Positions 29,465 to 38,170 of a stretch of DNA of 64,000 bases are shown in pieces (the first letter of the stretch is position 1; every line of letters starts with the position of its first letter). A model generated the notes under the pieces. The model ran no database searches. It saw nothing but the letters and a program-made list of their open reading frames with translations, and was not told the DNA's origin. Source of the stretch: Novosphingobium sp. ERN07 (GTDB lineage Bacteria > Pseudomonadota > Alphaproteobacteria > Sphingomonadales > Sphingomonadaceae); assembly GCF_012641335.1 (NCBI RefSeq), contig NZ_JABAID010000005.1, forward strand, positions 175,034 to 239,033, read 5' to 3'. A program made the position numbers and the translations under genes.

Positions 29465-30652
29465 TCAGTTCCCCGCCGTTTTCGCAGGGGCAGTGCTATC
29501 AGCTTTGGGAGCGCTGCCCGCAGGGACAACTTTGGCCTTGGCCCCTTCGCGCGCATTTATCAGCCCGTCCACGACCACCCGGTCGCCCGGCTTCAACCCG
29601 GCAGTGACCAGCCAGTTCGGGCCAACGGGCGATTCAGCGGTGATCTCGCGCTTTTCCAGTTCGTCCTTGGCATTGGCAATGAGCACGCTGGCACGACCGC
29701 GTGGATCGCGGCTTACGGCGGCCTGCGGCACGAGGATGCCGTTGGGCACCGATCCCTGCCCCACGCGCGCCCGCACGAACAGGCCGGGCAACAGATCACC
29801 CTTGGGATTGGGCACGACGGCGCGCACGGTGATGGTGCCGGTTTCGGGATTCACGTCGATGTCGGCAGGGTTGAGCTTTCCGGCCATCGGATATTCGCTG
29901 CCATCGGGCAGGATCACGGTAACCGGCGCTGCCCCGGCGACCAGCTTCCCGCTTTCAATCGCCTTGCGCAGCGCGATAAATTCCGCACCCGACTGGCGGA
30001 TGTTGACATACATCGGATCAAGCCGCTGAACCTTCGCCATCGGCGTGGCCTGCGCATTGGTGACAAGCGCACCCTTGGTGACCATCGAAATACCGATGCG
30101 GCCGCTGATGGGCGAGGTGACGCGCGTAAAACCGAGGTTCACCCGCGCCGAAGCCAGCGCCGCACGGGCCTGACCCACGGCGGCGCGCGACTGATTATAG
30201 GTGGCTCGCGCATCGACCGCATCCTGTTTGCTGACCCCGCCTTGTTCGGCCAGCATGGCAAAGCGTTCGGCCCGCAGCCGATTGGCCTCAACAGTAGCTT
30301 CGGCAGAGGCGACAGCAGCAGATGCCTGCGCCTGCGTGGCCGCAAGGAGGCGGGAATCGATCTGGTAAAGCGCCTGCCCTTGGCGGACGTAGGACCCTTC
30401 CTGAAACAGACGCGCCATCACCAGACCCGCCACTTGCGGGCGCACTTCGGCGATTTCGTAGGCTTCGGTACGACCGGCCAATTCAGTGGTGAGTTCGACA
30501 GCCTGCGCCTTTGCAATCATCACGCCAACCACCGGCATCGGTTTGGGCTTTTCGGCATCGGCCGAACCGCAGGCAGAAAGGGCCAGCGGCACGAAAAGGA
30601 CAGCAATGGCACGCAGGAGAAAATGCGCTTGGGACCGCAAGGACGTTCTCAC
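29465..30652 (-). CDS. RND efflux periplasmic adaptor lipoprotein
   Basis: Membrane-fusion protein linking the pump to the outer-membrane channel. A lipobox LSAC follows a hydrophobic stretch. It is followed by the lipoyl domain start TTELAGRTEAYEIAEVRPQVAGLVMARLFQEGSYVRQGQALYQID, an alpha-hairpin rich in Ala, Gln and Arg, and the barrel region GRIGISMVTKGALV. The best start is GTG at 30652, which places the signal peptide at the N-terminus (395 residues). An upstream in-frame ATG at 30811 would put 53 basic, non-signal residues in front. The pump gene starts 6 bp later. Confidence 0.92.
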   Translation of the reverse strand: MRTSLRSQAHFLLRAIAVLFVPLALSACGSADAEKPKPMPVVGVMIAKAQAVELTTELAGRTEAYEIAEVRPQVAGLVMARLFQEGSYVRQGQALYQIDSRLLAATQAQASAAVASAEATVEANRLRAERFAMLAEQGGVSKQDAVDARATYNQSRAAVGQARAALASARVNLGFTRVTSPISGRIGISMVTKGALVTNAQATPMAKVQRLDPMYVNIRQSGAEFIALRKAIESGKLVAGAAPVTVILPDGSEYPMAGKLNPADIDVNPETGTITVRAVVPNPKGDLLPGLFVRARVGQGSVPNGILVPQAAVSRDPRGRASVLIANAKDELEKREITAESPVGPNWLVTAGLKPGDRVVVDGLINAREGAKAKVVPAGSAPKADSTAPAKTAGN

Positions 30653-30991
30653 TCGAAAGGATTTCGCAACCGGACACACCCGAACGCACGAGCCTGCGAT
30701 TCGCCCCAGAGCTATCGCAAACCCGCCCGGCAAAGCGTGTTTCGGCGCGTGTCTAGCAGATTGCTGCAGTTGCGCACGCTCCTTGATGGTCAGGATCGAC
30801 AGCTGCGACACAAAGTTACATTTGCATCAAAAACACGATTTTTCAGCGATTCGGTGGAAGGCAACCCCAAAATAGACGCAAAATCGCTCCCAAGGTGCGA
30901 ATTTCCGTGGAAAGACGCGCAGGAGGCATGGTGTTTGCGGCCAGCGTTGCGTTAGCCGTGCCATCCCTTTCCAGCAGAGGACAAGAGTACA
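30653..30991. other. Divergent intergenic region, RND operon / HU gene
   Basis: A 339-bp region with no supported gene; short frames in it have no recognisable features. It must hold the promoters of the efflux operon (leftward) and the HU gene (rightward). I see no clear palindrome or repeat. Confidence 0.5.
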
Positions 30992-31267
30992 ATGAACAAC
31001 AGCGACCTCGCCGACATCATCGCCGCCAACCACGGCCTCTCGAAGGCTGACGCCCGCAAGGCCGTCGACAGCGTGTTTGCCGCGATCACTGACGCTGCCG
31101 CGAAGGGCGAGGAAGTCTCGCTGAACGGCTTCGGCAAGTTCAAGGTCAAGAACACCCCGGCCCGCGAAGGCCGCAACCCGTCAACCGGCGCAACCATCCA
31201 GATCGCAGCTTCGAACAAGCTGACTTTCTCGGCTGCGAAGGCGGTCAAGGACAAGCTCAACGGCTGA
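30992..31267 (+). CDS. HU-family DNA-binding protein
   Basis: Nucleoid-associated DNA-bending protein of 91 residues. NNSDLADIIAANHGLSKADARKAVDSVF forms the dimerising helices, GEEVSLNGFGKFKVKNTPAREGRNPSTGATIQI gives the family signature and the DNA-binding beta-arm with its proline, and KAVKDKLNG is the C-terminal helix. Length is standard for HU. AGAGGACAAGAG precedes the ATG. It stands alone between two minus-strand operons. Confidence 0.95.
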   Translation: MNNSDLADIIAANHGLSKADARKAVDSVFAAITDAAAKGEEVSLNGFGKFKVKNTPAREGRNPSTGATIQIAASNKLTFSAAKAVKDKLNG

Positions 31268-31278
31268 TCCTTTCCGGC

Positions 31279-31306
31279 CCGGCGTCTGCCAGTGGGCGGA
31301 CGCCGG
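31279..31306 (+). terminator. Stem-loop after the HU gene
   Basis: CCGGCGTCTGCC, a 4-base loop (AGTG) and GGCGGACGCCGG form a 12-bp stem with one G-T pair, starting 12 bases after the HU stop. No T-run follows, so terminator function is uncertain. Confidence 0.45.
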
Positions 31307-31326
31307 ACGGACACTTTGCCGATTTC

Positions 31327-32910
31327 TCAGTTCACCTGCCGCTCAAACCCCGCCCAGTAGGGTTCGCGCAAGGTCCGCCGCAAAATCTTGCCCGACGGGT
31401 TTCGAGGCAGCGCGGCCATTATATCGACCGATTTGGGCACCTTGAAACCGGCAAGACGCTCGCGCGTCCAATCGATAATCGATTGCGGATCGATCGTGTG
31501 GCCTGGCTTTGCCACGCAAACCGCCTTGACCACCTCGCCCCATTTCTCATCGGGAACACCGATGACGGCAACTTCCAGCACATCAGGATGGCCATAGATC
31601 GCGCTTTCGACTTGCGCGGGATAGACATTCTCACCGCCGGAAATGATCATGTCCTTGATGCGGTCGTGCATGTAGACATAGCCATCTTCGTCCAGATAGC
31701 CGGCGTCCCCCGTGGCGATCCAGCCATCCTGTGTCATGGTGCTGGCGGTTGCTTCAGGCAGGTTCCAGTAGCCCAGCATGTTGTTCGACGAACGGGTCTG
31801 AATCTCGCCTATCTCGTTGGGATCGAGTGCCGATCCATTCTCGCCGATCACGCGCACTTCCACGCCCGGCAACGGTTTGCCCGCTGAGCGCATCCGCTGG
31901 TTGCCTTCGACACAGTGGTCCTCTGGCGGCAACATGCAGATCGTGCCGGTGGTTTCGGTCATGCCGTAGGCCTGAATGAATTCGGCACGGAACATGGCGA
32001 TACATTCACGCAGCAACACCAGCGGAATGGGTGATGCGCCATAGATGATGTATTTGACGCGGGAAAAATCCACGCTGGCGCAATCGGGGTGGTTGAGCAG
32101 CATCTGCAACGCGGCAGGCACGATGAAGAACCGGGTCACGCCCTTTTGCTCCACCGCATCGAACACCGCGCGCGGTTCGAACTCGGCCAGCACGATGCCG
32201 GGAAGCCCTGCGCCAATGGCCATGACGCCAAGGCCAGTGCCGCCGATGTGCGCGCATGGCATGGCGACAAGAATAGCCTCGTCATCGGTCATCGTGGTGT
32301 AGGGCTGATCGCTGCCGATAGACTGCTTGCGCAGGCCAAAGAGGTTGCGATTGGACAGGACCGCGCCTTTTGGATTGCCGGTGGTGCCGGAGGTATAGAG
32401 TTGCAGCACCGCATCGTCTGGCCCGGCAGCAACAAATTCGGTGCGCTGCTGACCATCGATCCAGCGCCATGCTTCGTCCTGCGTAAAGCACCGGCCAACC
32501 AGTGGCAGCGTGGCGAAGGCATCGGCCAGCGCTTCGAAACCCTGCCCTAGGAACACCGCCTTGGCCTGCGCATCGCCCGCGATCCATGTCGCCTCGGCAG
32601 GAGCAAGCCGCCACCCTATCGGCACCATCACTACGCCGAGCCGCGCGGCAGCAAAGAACAGCGTGAAGTACAGCGTGCTGTTCTTGCCGAACCACGCGAT
32701 CCTGTCACCCTTCTCGATGCCCAGCGCCTGAAGGCCGGTAACTGCCTGCGCCGTCACCCGTTCAAGTTCGCCATAGGTCAGCGTTCGGTCCGGCCCATCC
32801 AGCGCCACACCTTGCGGGCGATCATCCGCCCAGAAGCGCAGGAACCCGTCAAACGTAAAGAGATGTGCGGTGCGTTCCGCAGTTGTCGGCAGTTCCGCAG
32901 CTTCGGCCAT
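31327..32910 (-). CDS. AMP-forming acyl-CoA synthetase / ligase
   Basis: Activates a carboxylic acid through an acyl-adenylate to its CoA thioester. The 527-residue product has the P-loop LQLYTSGTTGNPKGAVLSNRN, the YGMTETTG motif, GWIATGDAGYLDEDGYVYMHDRIKDMIISGGENVYPAQVE, and the C-terminal catalytic lysine in PRNPSGKILRR. These are all features of the ANL superfamily; the substrate (fatty or aromatic acid) cannot be assigned. The ATG at 32910 has GGGAGAG upstream. It is the last gene of a minus-strand oxidoreductase operon, 102 bp after the HD-domain gene. Confidence 0.93.
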   Translation of the reverse strand: MAEAAELPTTAERTAHLFTFDGFLRFWADDRPQGVALDGPDRTLTYGELERVTAQAVTGLQALGIEKGDRIAWFGKNSTLYFTLFFAAARLGVVMVPIGWRLAPAEATWIAGDAQAKAVFLGQGFEALADAFATLPLVGRCFTQDEAWRWIDGQQRTEFVAAGPDDAVLQLYTSGTTGNPKGAVLSNRNLFGLRKQSIGSDQPYTTMTDDEAILVAMPCAHIGGTGLGVMAIGAGLPGIVLAEFEPRAVFDAVEQKGVTRFFIVPAALQMLLNHPDCASVDFSRVKYIIYGASPIPLVLLRECIAMFRAEFIQAYGMTETTGTICMLPPEDHCVEGNQRMRSAGKPLPGVEVRVIGENGSALDPNEIGEIQTRSSNNMLGYWNLPEATASTMTQDGWIATGDAGYLDEDGYVYMHDRIKDMIISGGENVYPAQVESAIYGHPDVLEVAVIGVPDEKWGEVVKAVCVAKPGHTIDPQSIIDWTRERLAGFKVPKSVDIMAALPRNPSGKILRRTLREPYWAGFERQVN

Positions 32911-33012
32911 GCTTCGCTCTCCCAAGCAGTTTGCGGGAGTTAATCATGCAATTAAGTCCCGACGCAACCCTGCCAATCTTGACAGAGTGTATCGGGTTTG
33001 GCTGGGACCATT

Positions 33013-33600
33013 TCAGGCCTGCTCCATCGCCTTCTTGTAGACGCTCGTCTTCGGCGTTTCGAACAGGCGCATGACCATCGGTTCGAAGAACGATAAAGGC
33101 AACGTGTCATAGTTCGGGTCGAACGAGGGGCAATCGTACTTTTCAATGAACTCGGCTGTAGCGGCGGCGTGTTCGTGATCGGCAAACCTGTCGCGCATGT
33201 TGCGATCAAGGCCGATAAAGTGGAAGAAGTTGTAACCCTGAAAGATGCCGTGGTGCTGCACGATCCACAGCAGCTCGTCTGACACGAAGGGTTTGAGAAT
33301 GGCGGCCGCGATATCGGGGTGGTTATAGGCCCCCAGCATGTCGCCAATGTCGTGCAGCAACGCCATGACGACATAGGCCTCATCACGCCCATCGCGATAG
33401 GCGCGGGTTGCCGTTTGCAGGCAATGCGTCAGCCGGTCCACCGCAAAGCCGCCGCAATCGCCTTCGAGCAAGCGCAAGTGATCGAGCACGCGTGCCCCGC
33501 CGATGCTGGCGTGGGGGCGCATATGAACCATGATCGCGTCCCAATCCGCCTGGGTGCCTTCGGTCATGCTGTGGAACTGCGCCGTGGGAAGTTCTTCCAT
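33013..33600 (-). CDS. HD-domain protein, possibly a PhnZ/MIOX-like diiron oxygenase
   Basis: A 195-residue cytosolic HD-superfamily protein. Potential metal ligands are H59 (in THCLQTA), H83-D84 (in LLHDIGD), H94, H116/H117 (in VQHHGIF) and D161 or D165 (in DPNYDTL). The HxxQ..A ... LLHD ... H ... HH ... D spacing resembles the small HD oxygenases (PhnZ, TmpB, myo-inositol oxygenase) that use a mixed-valent diiron site. It fits these better than ordinary nucleotide phosphohydrolases. That reading is inference; hydrolase activity remains possible. GAAGGA precedes the ATG. Neighbours are an MFS transporter upstream and an acyl-CoA ligase downstream. Confidence 0.75.
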   Translation of the reverse strand: MEELPTAQFHSMTEGTQADWDAIMVHMRPHASIGGARVLDHLRLLEGDCGGFAVDRLTHCLQTATRAYRDGRDEAYVVMALLHDIGDMLGAYNHPDIAAAILKPFVSDELLWIVQHHGIFQGYNFFHFIGLDRNMRDRFADHEHAAATAEFIEKYDCPSFDPNYDTLPLSFFEPMVMRLFETPKTSVYKKAMEQA

Positions 33601-33660
33601 CGCGATCGTCCTTCTCCCGCGCGCCTTTTGGCGCTTCCGTCGCGGGTGAGATTATCGCGT

Positions 33661-35127
33661 TTATGCCTCTTGGGAAGATGAATCGCGCGCAAATATCTGT
33701 TCGGGCAGCGAAAGCGCCAGTGCAAGGCAGCCTACCAGCAGCACGAGTATCACGCCCAGCGCGGCATAGATGCCCCCTGCCCCCATCGCGGCCTGCGGCC
33801 CGCCCAGCGCAAAATATGCGCTACCGACGAGCGCTATGCCGAAGGCGCTACCCATTTGCAGGACGGTTTTGAGTATGCCACTCGCGGCTCCGGCATGGCG
33901 ACGATCAACACGGGCAAGCGCCACGGGCGATACCGGGCCGGACGATGTGCCCATGCCAATTCCCGCCAACAGCAGTGCGAGCAGCAGAAGCGGCAAGCCG
34001 GGGCCACCCCATGCGATCCACACGAAAGTGCCCGTATTGGCAATCAGCAACGCGACCGATGCAAAGACCATCACCCACTTGCCCATGCGCGCCAGATAAC
34101 GGCGCCCCAGAAAGCCCATGCCGATCATCACGCCCGCGCTGAACGGGATATGGACCAGTCCTGTCTGCAAGGGCGAATACCCTAACCGCGATTGCAGCGC
34201 GTGCGCAAAGACGAACAGAAAGCCCGTGTTTGCCGCCGAAAAAATCAGGCCGATCAGCGCACCAGTGCGGAACAGGCCATCGTCGAGCAATTCAGGATCG
34301 AGAATCACCGGCTTGCCTGCCCGCGCCCGTGTTACCAGTCCATGCCACGCAGCCCACATCAGGAAAGGGGACGAGGCTAGCAGCGCGCCGCTCTTCATAT
34401 CGAAACCGCCGTGCTCCCCGCGCACCAGCGGAAACAGCATGGCAGCCAGCGCCGCGCCGAACGCCAGTGTGCCAATCATATCGATCCGCGCGCCCTTGTG
34501 CGCCACTTCGCGCGGGAGATAGCGCCAGCCCGCCACCAGCGCCGCTACGCCGATGGGCAGGTTGATCAGGAAAACGCTGCGCCAGCCCAACCCAGCAATG
34601 TCGGCGGAAATCAGCAAACCGCCAAGGATAGGCCCGGCGATCCCGGCCAGCCCGCCGATTACCCCGAACCAGGCCAGCCGCCCGATACGCTCTACCGGAT
34701 CGTAAAGGATTTGGATCACCGCCATTACTTGCGGTGCCATGATCGCCCCTGCTGCACCTTGCAGCACACGCGCGGCAATCAGCAGTTGCGCATCACCCGC
34801 CAGCCCGCACAGCAGCGATGCCAGTGTGAAACCAGCCACGCCGGTGAGGAACATTGCCCGTCCACCATAAAGATCGCCCAGCCGCCCTCCGAGGATCAGC
34901 AGCAGCCCGAAGGACAGCGAATACCCCGCCGCGATCCATTGCGCGGCGCTGCCGCCCAGATCCTGCCCGCGCGCGGCAAAATCTGCCTGCATGGCGGGCA
35001 GCGCGGTGTTGATGATCGTCACGTCGACGATCTCCAGCACCAGCGCCGTGATCAGCGTGAAGAAAGCGAGGCTTTTCTGCCGGTCGGTCATCTGGTCGAG
35101 CTTCTGGCTGGCATTTGTCTGGGGCAT
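33661..35127 (-). CDS. MFS transporter, DHA2 (EmrB/QacA) type
   Basis: A 488-residue inner-membrane drug:proton antiporter-like protein with about 14 hydrophobic segments. Family motifs include VDVTIINTALPAMQADF (motif D1), GRLGDLYGGRAMFLTGV (loop 2-3), and GAAGAIMAPQVMAVI. It may export a toxic substrate or product of the surrounding oxidoreductases. I chose the ATG at 35127. An in-frame GTG at 35148 would overlap the GMC oxidoreductase end. It is third in its operon. Confidence 0.88.
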   Translation of the reverse strand: MPQTNASQKLDQMTDRQKSLAFFTLITALVLEIVDVTIINTALPAMQADFAARGQDLGGSAAQWIAAGYSLSFGLLLILGGRLGDLYGGRAMFLTGVAGFTLASLLCGLAGDAQLLIAARVLQGAAGAIMAPQVMAVIQILYDPVERIGRLAWFGVIGGLAGIAGPILGGLLISADIAGLGWRSVFLINLPIGVAALVAGWRYLPREVAHKGARIDMIGTLAFGAALAAMLFPLVRGEHGGFDMKSGALLASSPFLMWAAWHGLVTRARAGKPVILDPELLDDGLFRTGALIGLIFSAANTGFLFVFAHALQSRLGYSPLQTGLVHIPFSAGVMIGMGFLGRRYLARMGKWVMVFASVALLIANTGTFVWIAWGGPGLPLLLLALLLAGIGMGTSSGPVSPVALARVDRRHAGAASGILKTVLQMGSAFGIALVGSAYFALGGPQAAMGAGGIYAALGVILVLLVGCLALALSLPEQIFARDSSSQEA

Positions 35128-35131
35128 CGGA

Positions 35132-36811
35132 TCAGATCTTGCCTTCACGCAGCATCTTCACCGCTGCGTCACAGGCCCGCGCGGTCAACGCCATATAGGT
35201 AAGCGAGGGGTTCTGGCAGGCCGAAGACGCCATCTGCGCGCCATCGGTGACGAAGAGGTTGGGCACATCGTGCGCCTGACTCCACTTGTTCAGAACCGAA
35301 GTCTTCGGATCGTGCCCCATGCGCGCGCCGCCCATTTCATGAATGGCCATGCCGCCGGTTCCGGGCTGGTCCATGCCCATGATCACTGTGCCGCCCGCGG
35401 AGGTCAACATTTCGGCCGCATCGGCCTTGGCCTGCGCCAGCGCGGCCTGCTCTTCCTTGCCGAAGGCGAACTGGATTTGCAGTTGCGGAATACCGAAACG
35501 GTCGGTCTTTGCCGCATCGAGCGTAAGCCGGTTGCTGTCACGCGGCACGCAATCGGCAAAAGCGACCAGCACCATGCGCCACATGCCGGGACTGTGGAGT
35601 TTGTCCTTCAGCGCGGTGCCAATGCCTGCCTCACGCTTGCCCGCGCCCCAGTTGCTTTGCAGTGCGCCGCCCTGAAACGAATAGCCACGGCTATGCCCTA
35701 CGCCGTCCATTGCATCCATGTTGCGATAGCGGGCGACGACCACGCCGGTCGGGCGGTTACCGAAAGTCGTGCGGTCATTGAACTGCGGAAACAGCGCAAT
35801 CGTGGACAGCGTGCTGGGGTGGTCCATGATCTGCGTGCCCAGCACGCCGCTGGAATTGGCAAGCCCGCGCGGCATCGCATCATTGCGCGAATTGAGCATG
35901 AGGTGGACCGAATTGAACGCGCTGGCATTGAGAAACACCAAGCGAGCAGTTGCAGCGCCGCGCGATCCGTCCTTGGTATTGATATACCGCACGCCGGTGA
36001 CGCGGTTGGTTTTCGGATCATAATCCAGCTTCTCCACCACGGCATCGGTCACCACGGTCAGGTTGCCGGTGGCCTTGGCGGCAGGAAGCGTGCTGGATTG
36101 CGTGGAGAAATAGGCTCCGAACGAACAGCCGCGCGCGCAGATCGAACGGTTCTGGCATTCGGCGCGGCCCTCTTCGGGCTTGGCCACGGTCATGTTGGCG
36201 GTGCGGCCAATGGTCATGCAGCGGCCGAACTTCCCCGCTATTTCCTTGCGGACGTGCTGCTCCACCACGTTGAGTGCCATCGGCGGCTGGAACTTGCCAT
36301 CGGGCAGTTGCGGCAGACCTTCAGCCGCGCCGGAAACGCCGATGAACTCTTCCACCTTGTCATACCACGGGGCCAGATCGGCATAGCGGATCGGCCAGTC
36401 GGTGCCATTGCCATCCCGCTTGTTCGCGCCGAAATCATAGTCCGACCAGCGATAGGTCTGCCGGCCCCATGTGAGCGACCGTCCGCCAAGCTGATAAGAC
36501 CGCAGCCAGTTGAATTCACTGCCGGGCGCAGTGGTATAGGGGTTGTCCTTGTCGTTGACGAAGTGCCCTTGCGTATATTCGTTGAAGTGCCGGTTCTGCG
36601 ACTGCACCTGATATTCGCGCGCATAGAGTGCGGCATCACCCACGCCGCGAAACGGCATTTCCCACGGCGCTTTCAGTTCCGTCTCATACTCACCGTGGAC
36701 GATCTCGCGCCCACGCTCGATCATCAGAACCTTGAGGCCCGCCTGCGTCAGTTCCTTGGCCGCCCAGCCGCCGGTGATCCCGGAGCCGACCACGATCGCA
36801 TCGAATTGCAT
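35132..36811 (-). CDS. GMC-family oxidoreductase (dehydrogenase large subunit)
   Basis: FAD-dependent alcohol/sugar dehydrogenase catalytic subunit, 559 residues. FDAIVVGSGITGGWAAKELTQAGLKVLMIERG is the dinucleotide-binding start, LRSYQLGGRSLTWGRQ the substrate/FAD loop, and HEMGGARMGHDPKTSVLNKWSQAHDVPNLFVTDGAQMASSACQNPSLTYMALTARA the diagnostic C-terminus. A cysteine-containing insertion (ECQNRSICARGC) is typical of members that pass electrons to a membrane cytochrome. The next gene upstream (subunit 3-like) supports a gluconate/fructose dehydrogenase-type complex. A dedicated cytochrome c subunit is not adjacent. Confidence 0.93.
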   Translation of the reverse strand: MQFDAIVVGSGITGGWAAKELTQAGLKVLMIERGREIVHGEYETELKAPWEMPFRGVGDAALYAREYQVQSQNRHFNEYTQGHFVNDKDNPYTTAPGSEFNWLRSYQLGGRSLTWGRQTYRWSDYDFGANKRDGNGTDWPIRYADLAPWYDKVEEFIGVSGAAEGLPQLPDGKFQPPMALNVVEQHVRKEIAGKFGRCMTIGRTANMTVAKPEEGRAECQNRSICARGCSFGAYFSTQSSTLPAAKATGNLTVVTDAVVEKLDYDPKTNRVTGVRYINTKDGSRGAATARLVFLNASAFNSVHLMLNSRNDAMPRGLANSSGVLGTQIMDHPSTLSTIALFPQFNDRTTFGNRPTGVVVARYRNMDAMDGVGHSRGYSFQGGALQSNWGAGKREAGIGTALKDKLHSPGMWRMVLVAFADCVPRDSNRLTLDAAKTDRFGIPQLQIQFAFGKEEQAALAQAKADAAEMLTSAGGTVIMGMDQPGTGGMAIHEMGGARMGHDPKTSVLNKWSQAHDVPNLFVTDGAQMASSACQNPSLTYMALTARACDAAVKMLREGKI

Positions 36812-36829
36812 GTCCGTTACCCTTGCGTA

Positions 36830-37456
36830 TCAGCCGAAATCGACGGCGGTCCAGTCGTTGGAAATCGCCCGGTCGCCGGGCTTCAATGGCAGGTCGGGAT
36901 CAAAGCGTCCGGGGACCGGCTCGTACCGCAGTTCTTCCGAACCGCCCGGCTCGCTGGTGTAATACCCTGTCACGATCAGCGCCTTGATCGCCTTCCACGG
37001 GCTTTCACTGGCGCGGCTGGCAAAAGCTTCGGCATCGAGAGCGCCCAACAACGCGGCGCGGCGCGTGGCATCAGCGCCAAGGAAATCGCCGCCCGCCCGC
37101 AGATCGAGTTCGCGTTCCAGCCACGCCACATGGCGCACCGACCCATCATTTCGAAGGAAGCGGGCGTAGGCTGCCGTATCCTTCACCGGCTTGCGGCTGT
37201 TCTCCAGCCCATGCGCCAGCACAAGAATTGCAAAGTCTCCGGCCCCCACCTCGCCCGCGCCGGGCGTAGCCGAGCGCGGAATGACGAGCTGGCTCACCTC
37301 TTTCATCAGCGTCCGCTGGTGCGATGTGGGCGCGTCCTTTTCGTCCAGTTCCGTGAAAGCGACCGCTGCCGTCGGCAGGCCAAGCGCGAGCGCCACCAAT
37401 GCCGCCGCACCCATGAAATCACGCCGCTTCCAGCCAGTGGGCTGACCGTCCTGCAT
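36830..37456 (-). CDS. Gluconate 2-dehydrogenase subunit 3-like protein (Tat signal)
   Basis: A 208-residue small subunit. Its twin-arginine signal KRRDFMGAAALVALALGLPTAAVAF is followed by the family segment TLMKEVSQLVIPRSATPGAGEVGAGDFAI and the C-terminal ALIVTGYYTSEPGGSEELRYEPVPG. This family helps export and assemble GMC dehydrogenase large subunits, which lack their own signal; the partner is directly downstream (18 bp). The ATG at 37456 has GGGAGAA upstream and puts the Tat motif near the N-terminus. In-frame starts at 37489 and 37552 are longer and less likely. Confidence 0.88.
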   Translation of the reverse strand: MQDGQPTGWKRRDFMGAAALVALALGLPTAAVAFTELDEKDAPTSHQRTLMKEVSQLVIPRSATPGAGEVGAGDFAILVLAHGLENSRKPVKDTAAYARFLRNDGSVRHVAWLERELDLRAGGDFLGADATRRAALLGALDAEAFASRASESPWKAIKALIVTGYYTSEPGGSEELRYEPVPGRFDPDLPLKPGDRAISNDWTAVDFG

Positions 37457-37618
37457 AGGCCACCATTCTCCCCAGACCGGCTGCACCATCCGCGCCCGTC
37501 CATATAAGAATGAATACTCTAATTTTGACTTGATCCGCAAGAGGGCTTTCAAAGATCACGCAATGCAAACAATCCCCCTTGCCCCGCCGCGCGCATCGGC
37601 CTAGGGGCCTGCGGGTGT

Positions 37619-37695
<77 letters not shown>

Positions 37696-37756
37696 CTTCA
37701 ATCGATCTGCCCGATGGCTCCGCTACGAAGCCTGATCATGGCGTTGGTCTGCACTC

Positions 37757-38160
37757 ATGCCGATCATCGTCGACCGGGAAGAGCGTCGCGCCGAAGTCGT
37801 AGCGGTAGCCTTCGAACTTGAAGCCGCGCGCGAATCCGCCCGTTTGCTGCAGATCCACGCCGATCCCGCCAAGGCCTATGCCCCTGAAATGCGCGGCCAG
37901 ACCCGCGAGCGAGCTCGAGAGATGCGCGATGCCGTGGGCGTTGTCTTGTCGGACGATGAAGAGAAAATCATCGGTTTGGTCTGGGCGACCAACCGCATCA
38001 TGTTCGTCACGCCCGATGCGGGCACCGAAGTGGACAAGGGCACCACCGATCAGACCGGCACCACGATGCAGGTGCAGGCGCGGGCGGAACGCTCGGCCCC
38101 GGCCTCACCTTTGGCTACATCGCGGACCACCACCTCGGCACGCACATATCAAACCACTAG
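37757..38160 (+). pseudogene. Decayed reading frame downstream of tRNA-Pro
   Basis: The stretch between tRNA-Pro and the aldehyde dehydrogenase has coding-like composition but no intact gene. The plus frame from the ATG at 37757 begins MPIIVDREERRAEVVAVAFEL, resembling the first helix of a TetR regulator, but no helix-turn-helix follows. It continues as an Arg/Ala/Glu-rich sequence (MRDAVGVVLSDDEEKIIGLVWATNRIMF) without a nearby stop and runs antisense into the next gene. Another frame ends with LTFGYIADHHLGTHISNH and a stop at 38160. I interpret this as an eroded or rearranged gene; a real short gene cannot be excluded. Confidence 0.35.
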
Positions 38161-38170
38161 CCGTCAGCCC

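Noticed and set aside
28187..30955. Very long plus-strand open frame (about 920 codons) opposite the RND pump and adaptor genes
   Set aside because: It is an antisense shadow of two well-recognised genes. Its translation is His/Arg/Asp/Gly-rich without domains, as expected for the reverse of high-GC coding DNA.
34991..37507. Long plus-strand open frame opposite the GMC oxidoreductase and its subunit
   Set aside because: Antisense to genes with full family motifs; no start context or recognisable domain.
37739..38106. Minus-strand frame reading ...FKFEGYRYDFGATLFPV, which resembles the N-terminus of a phytoene-desaturase-like flavoprotein
   Set aside because: It is in register antisense to the plus frame, has no start codon or GxGxxG motif in place, and stops at once. 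The resemblance is probably coincidence.
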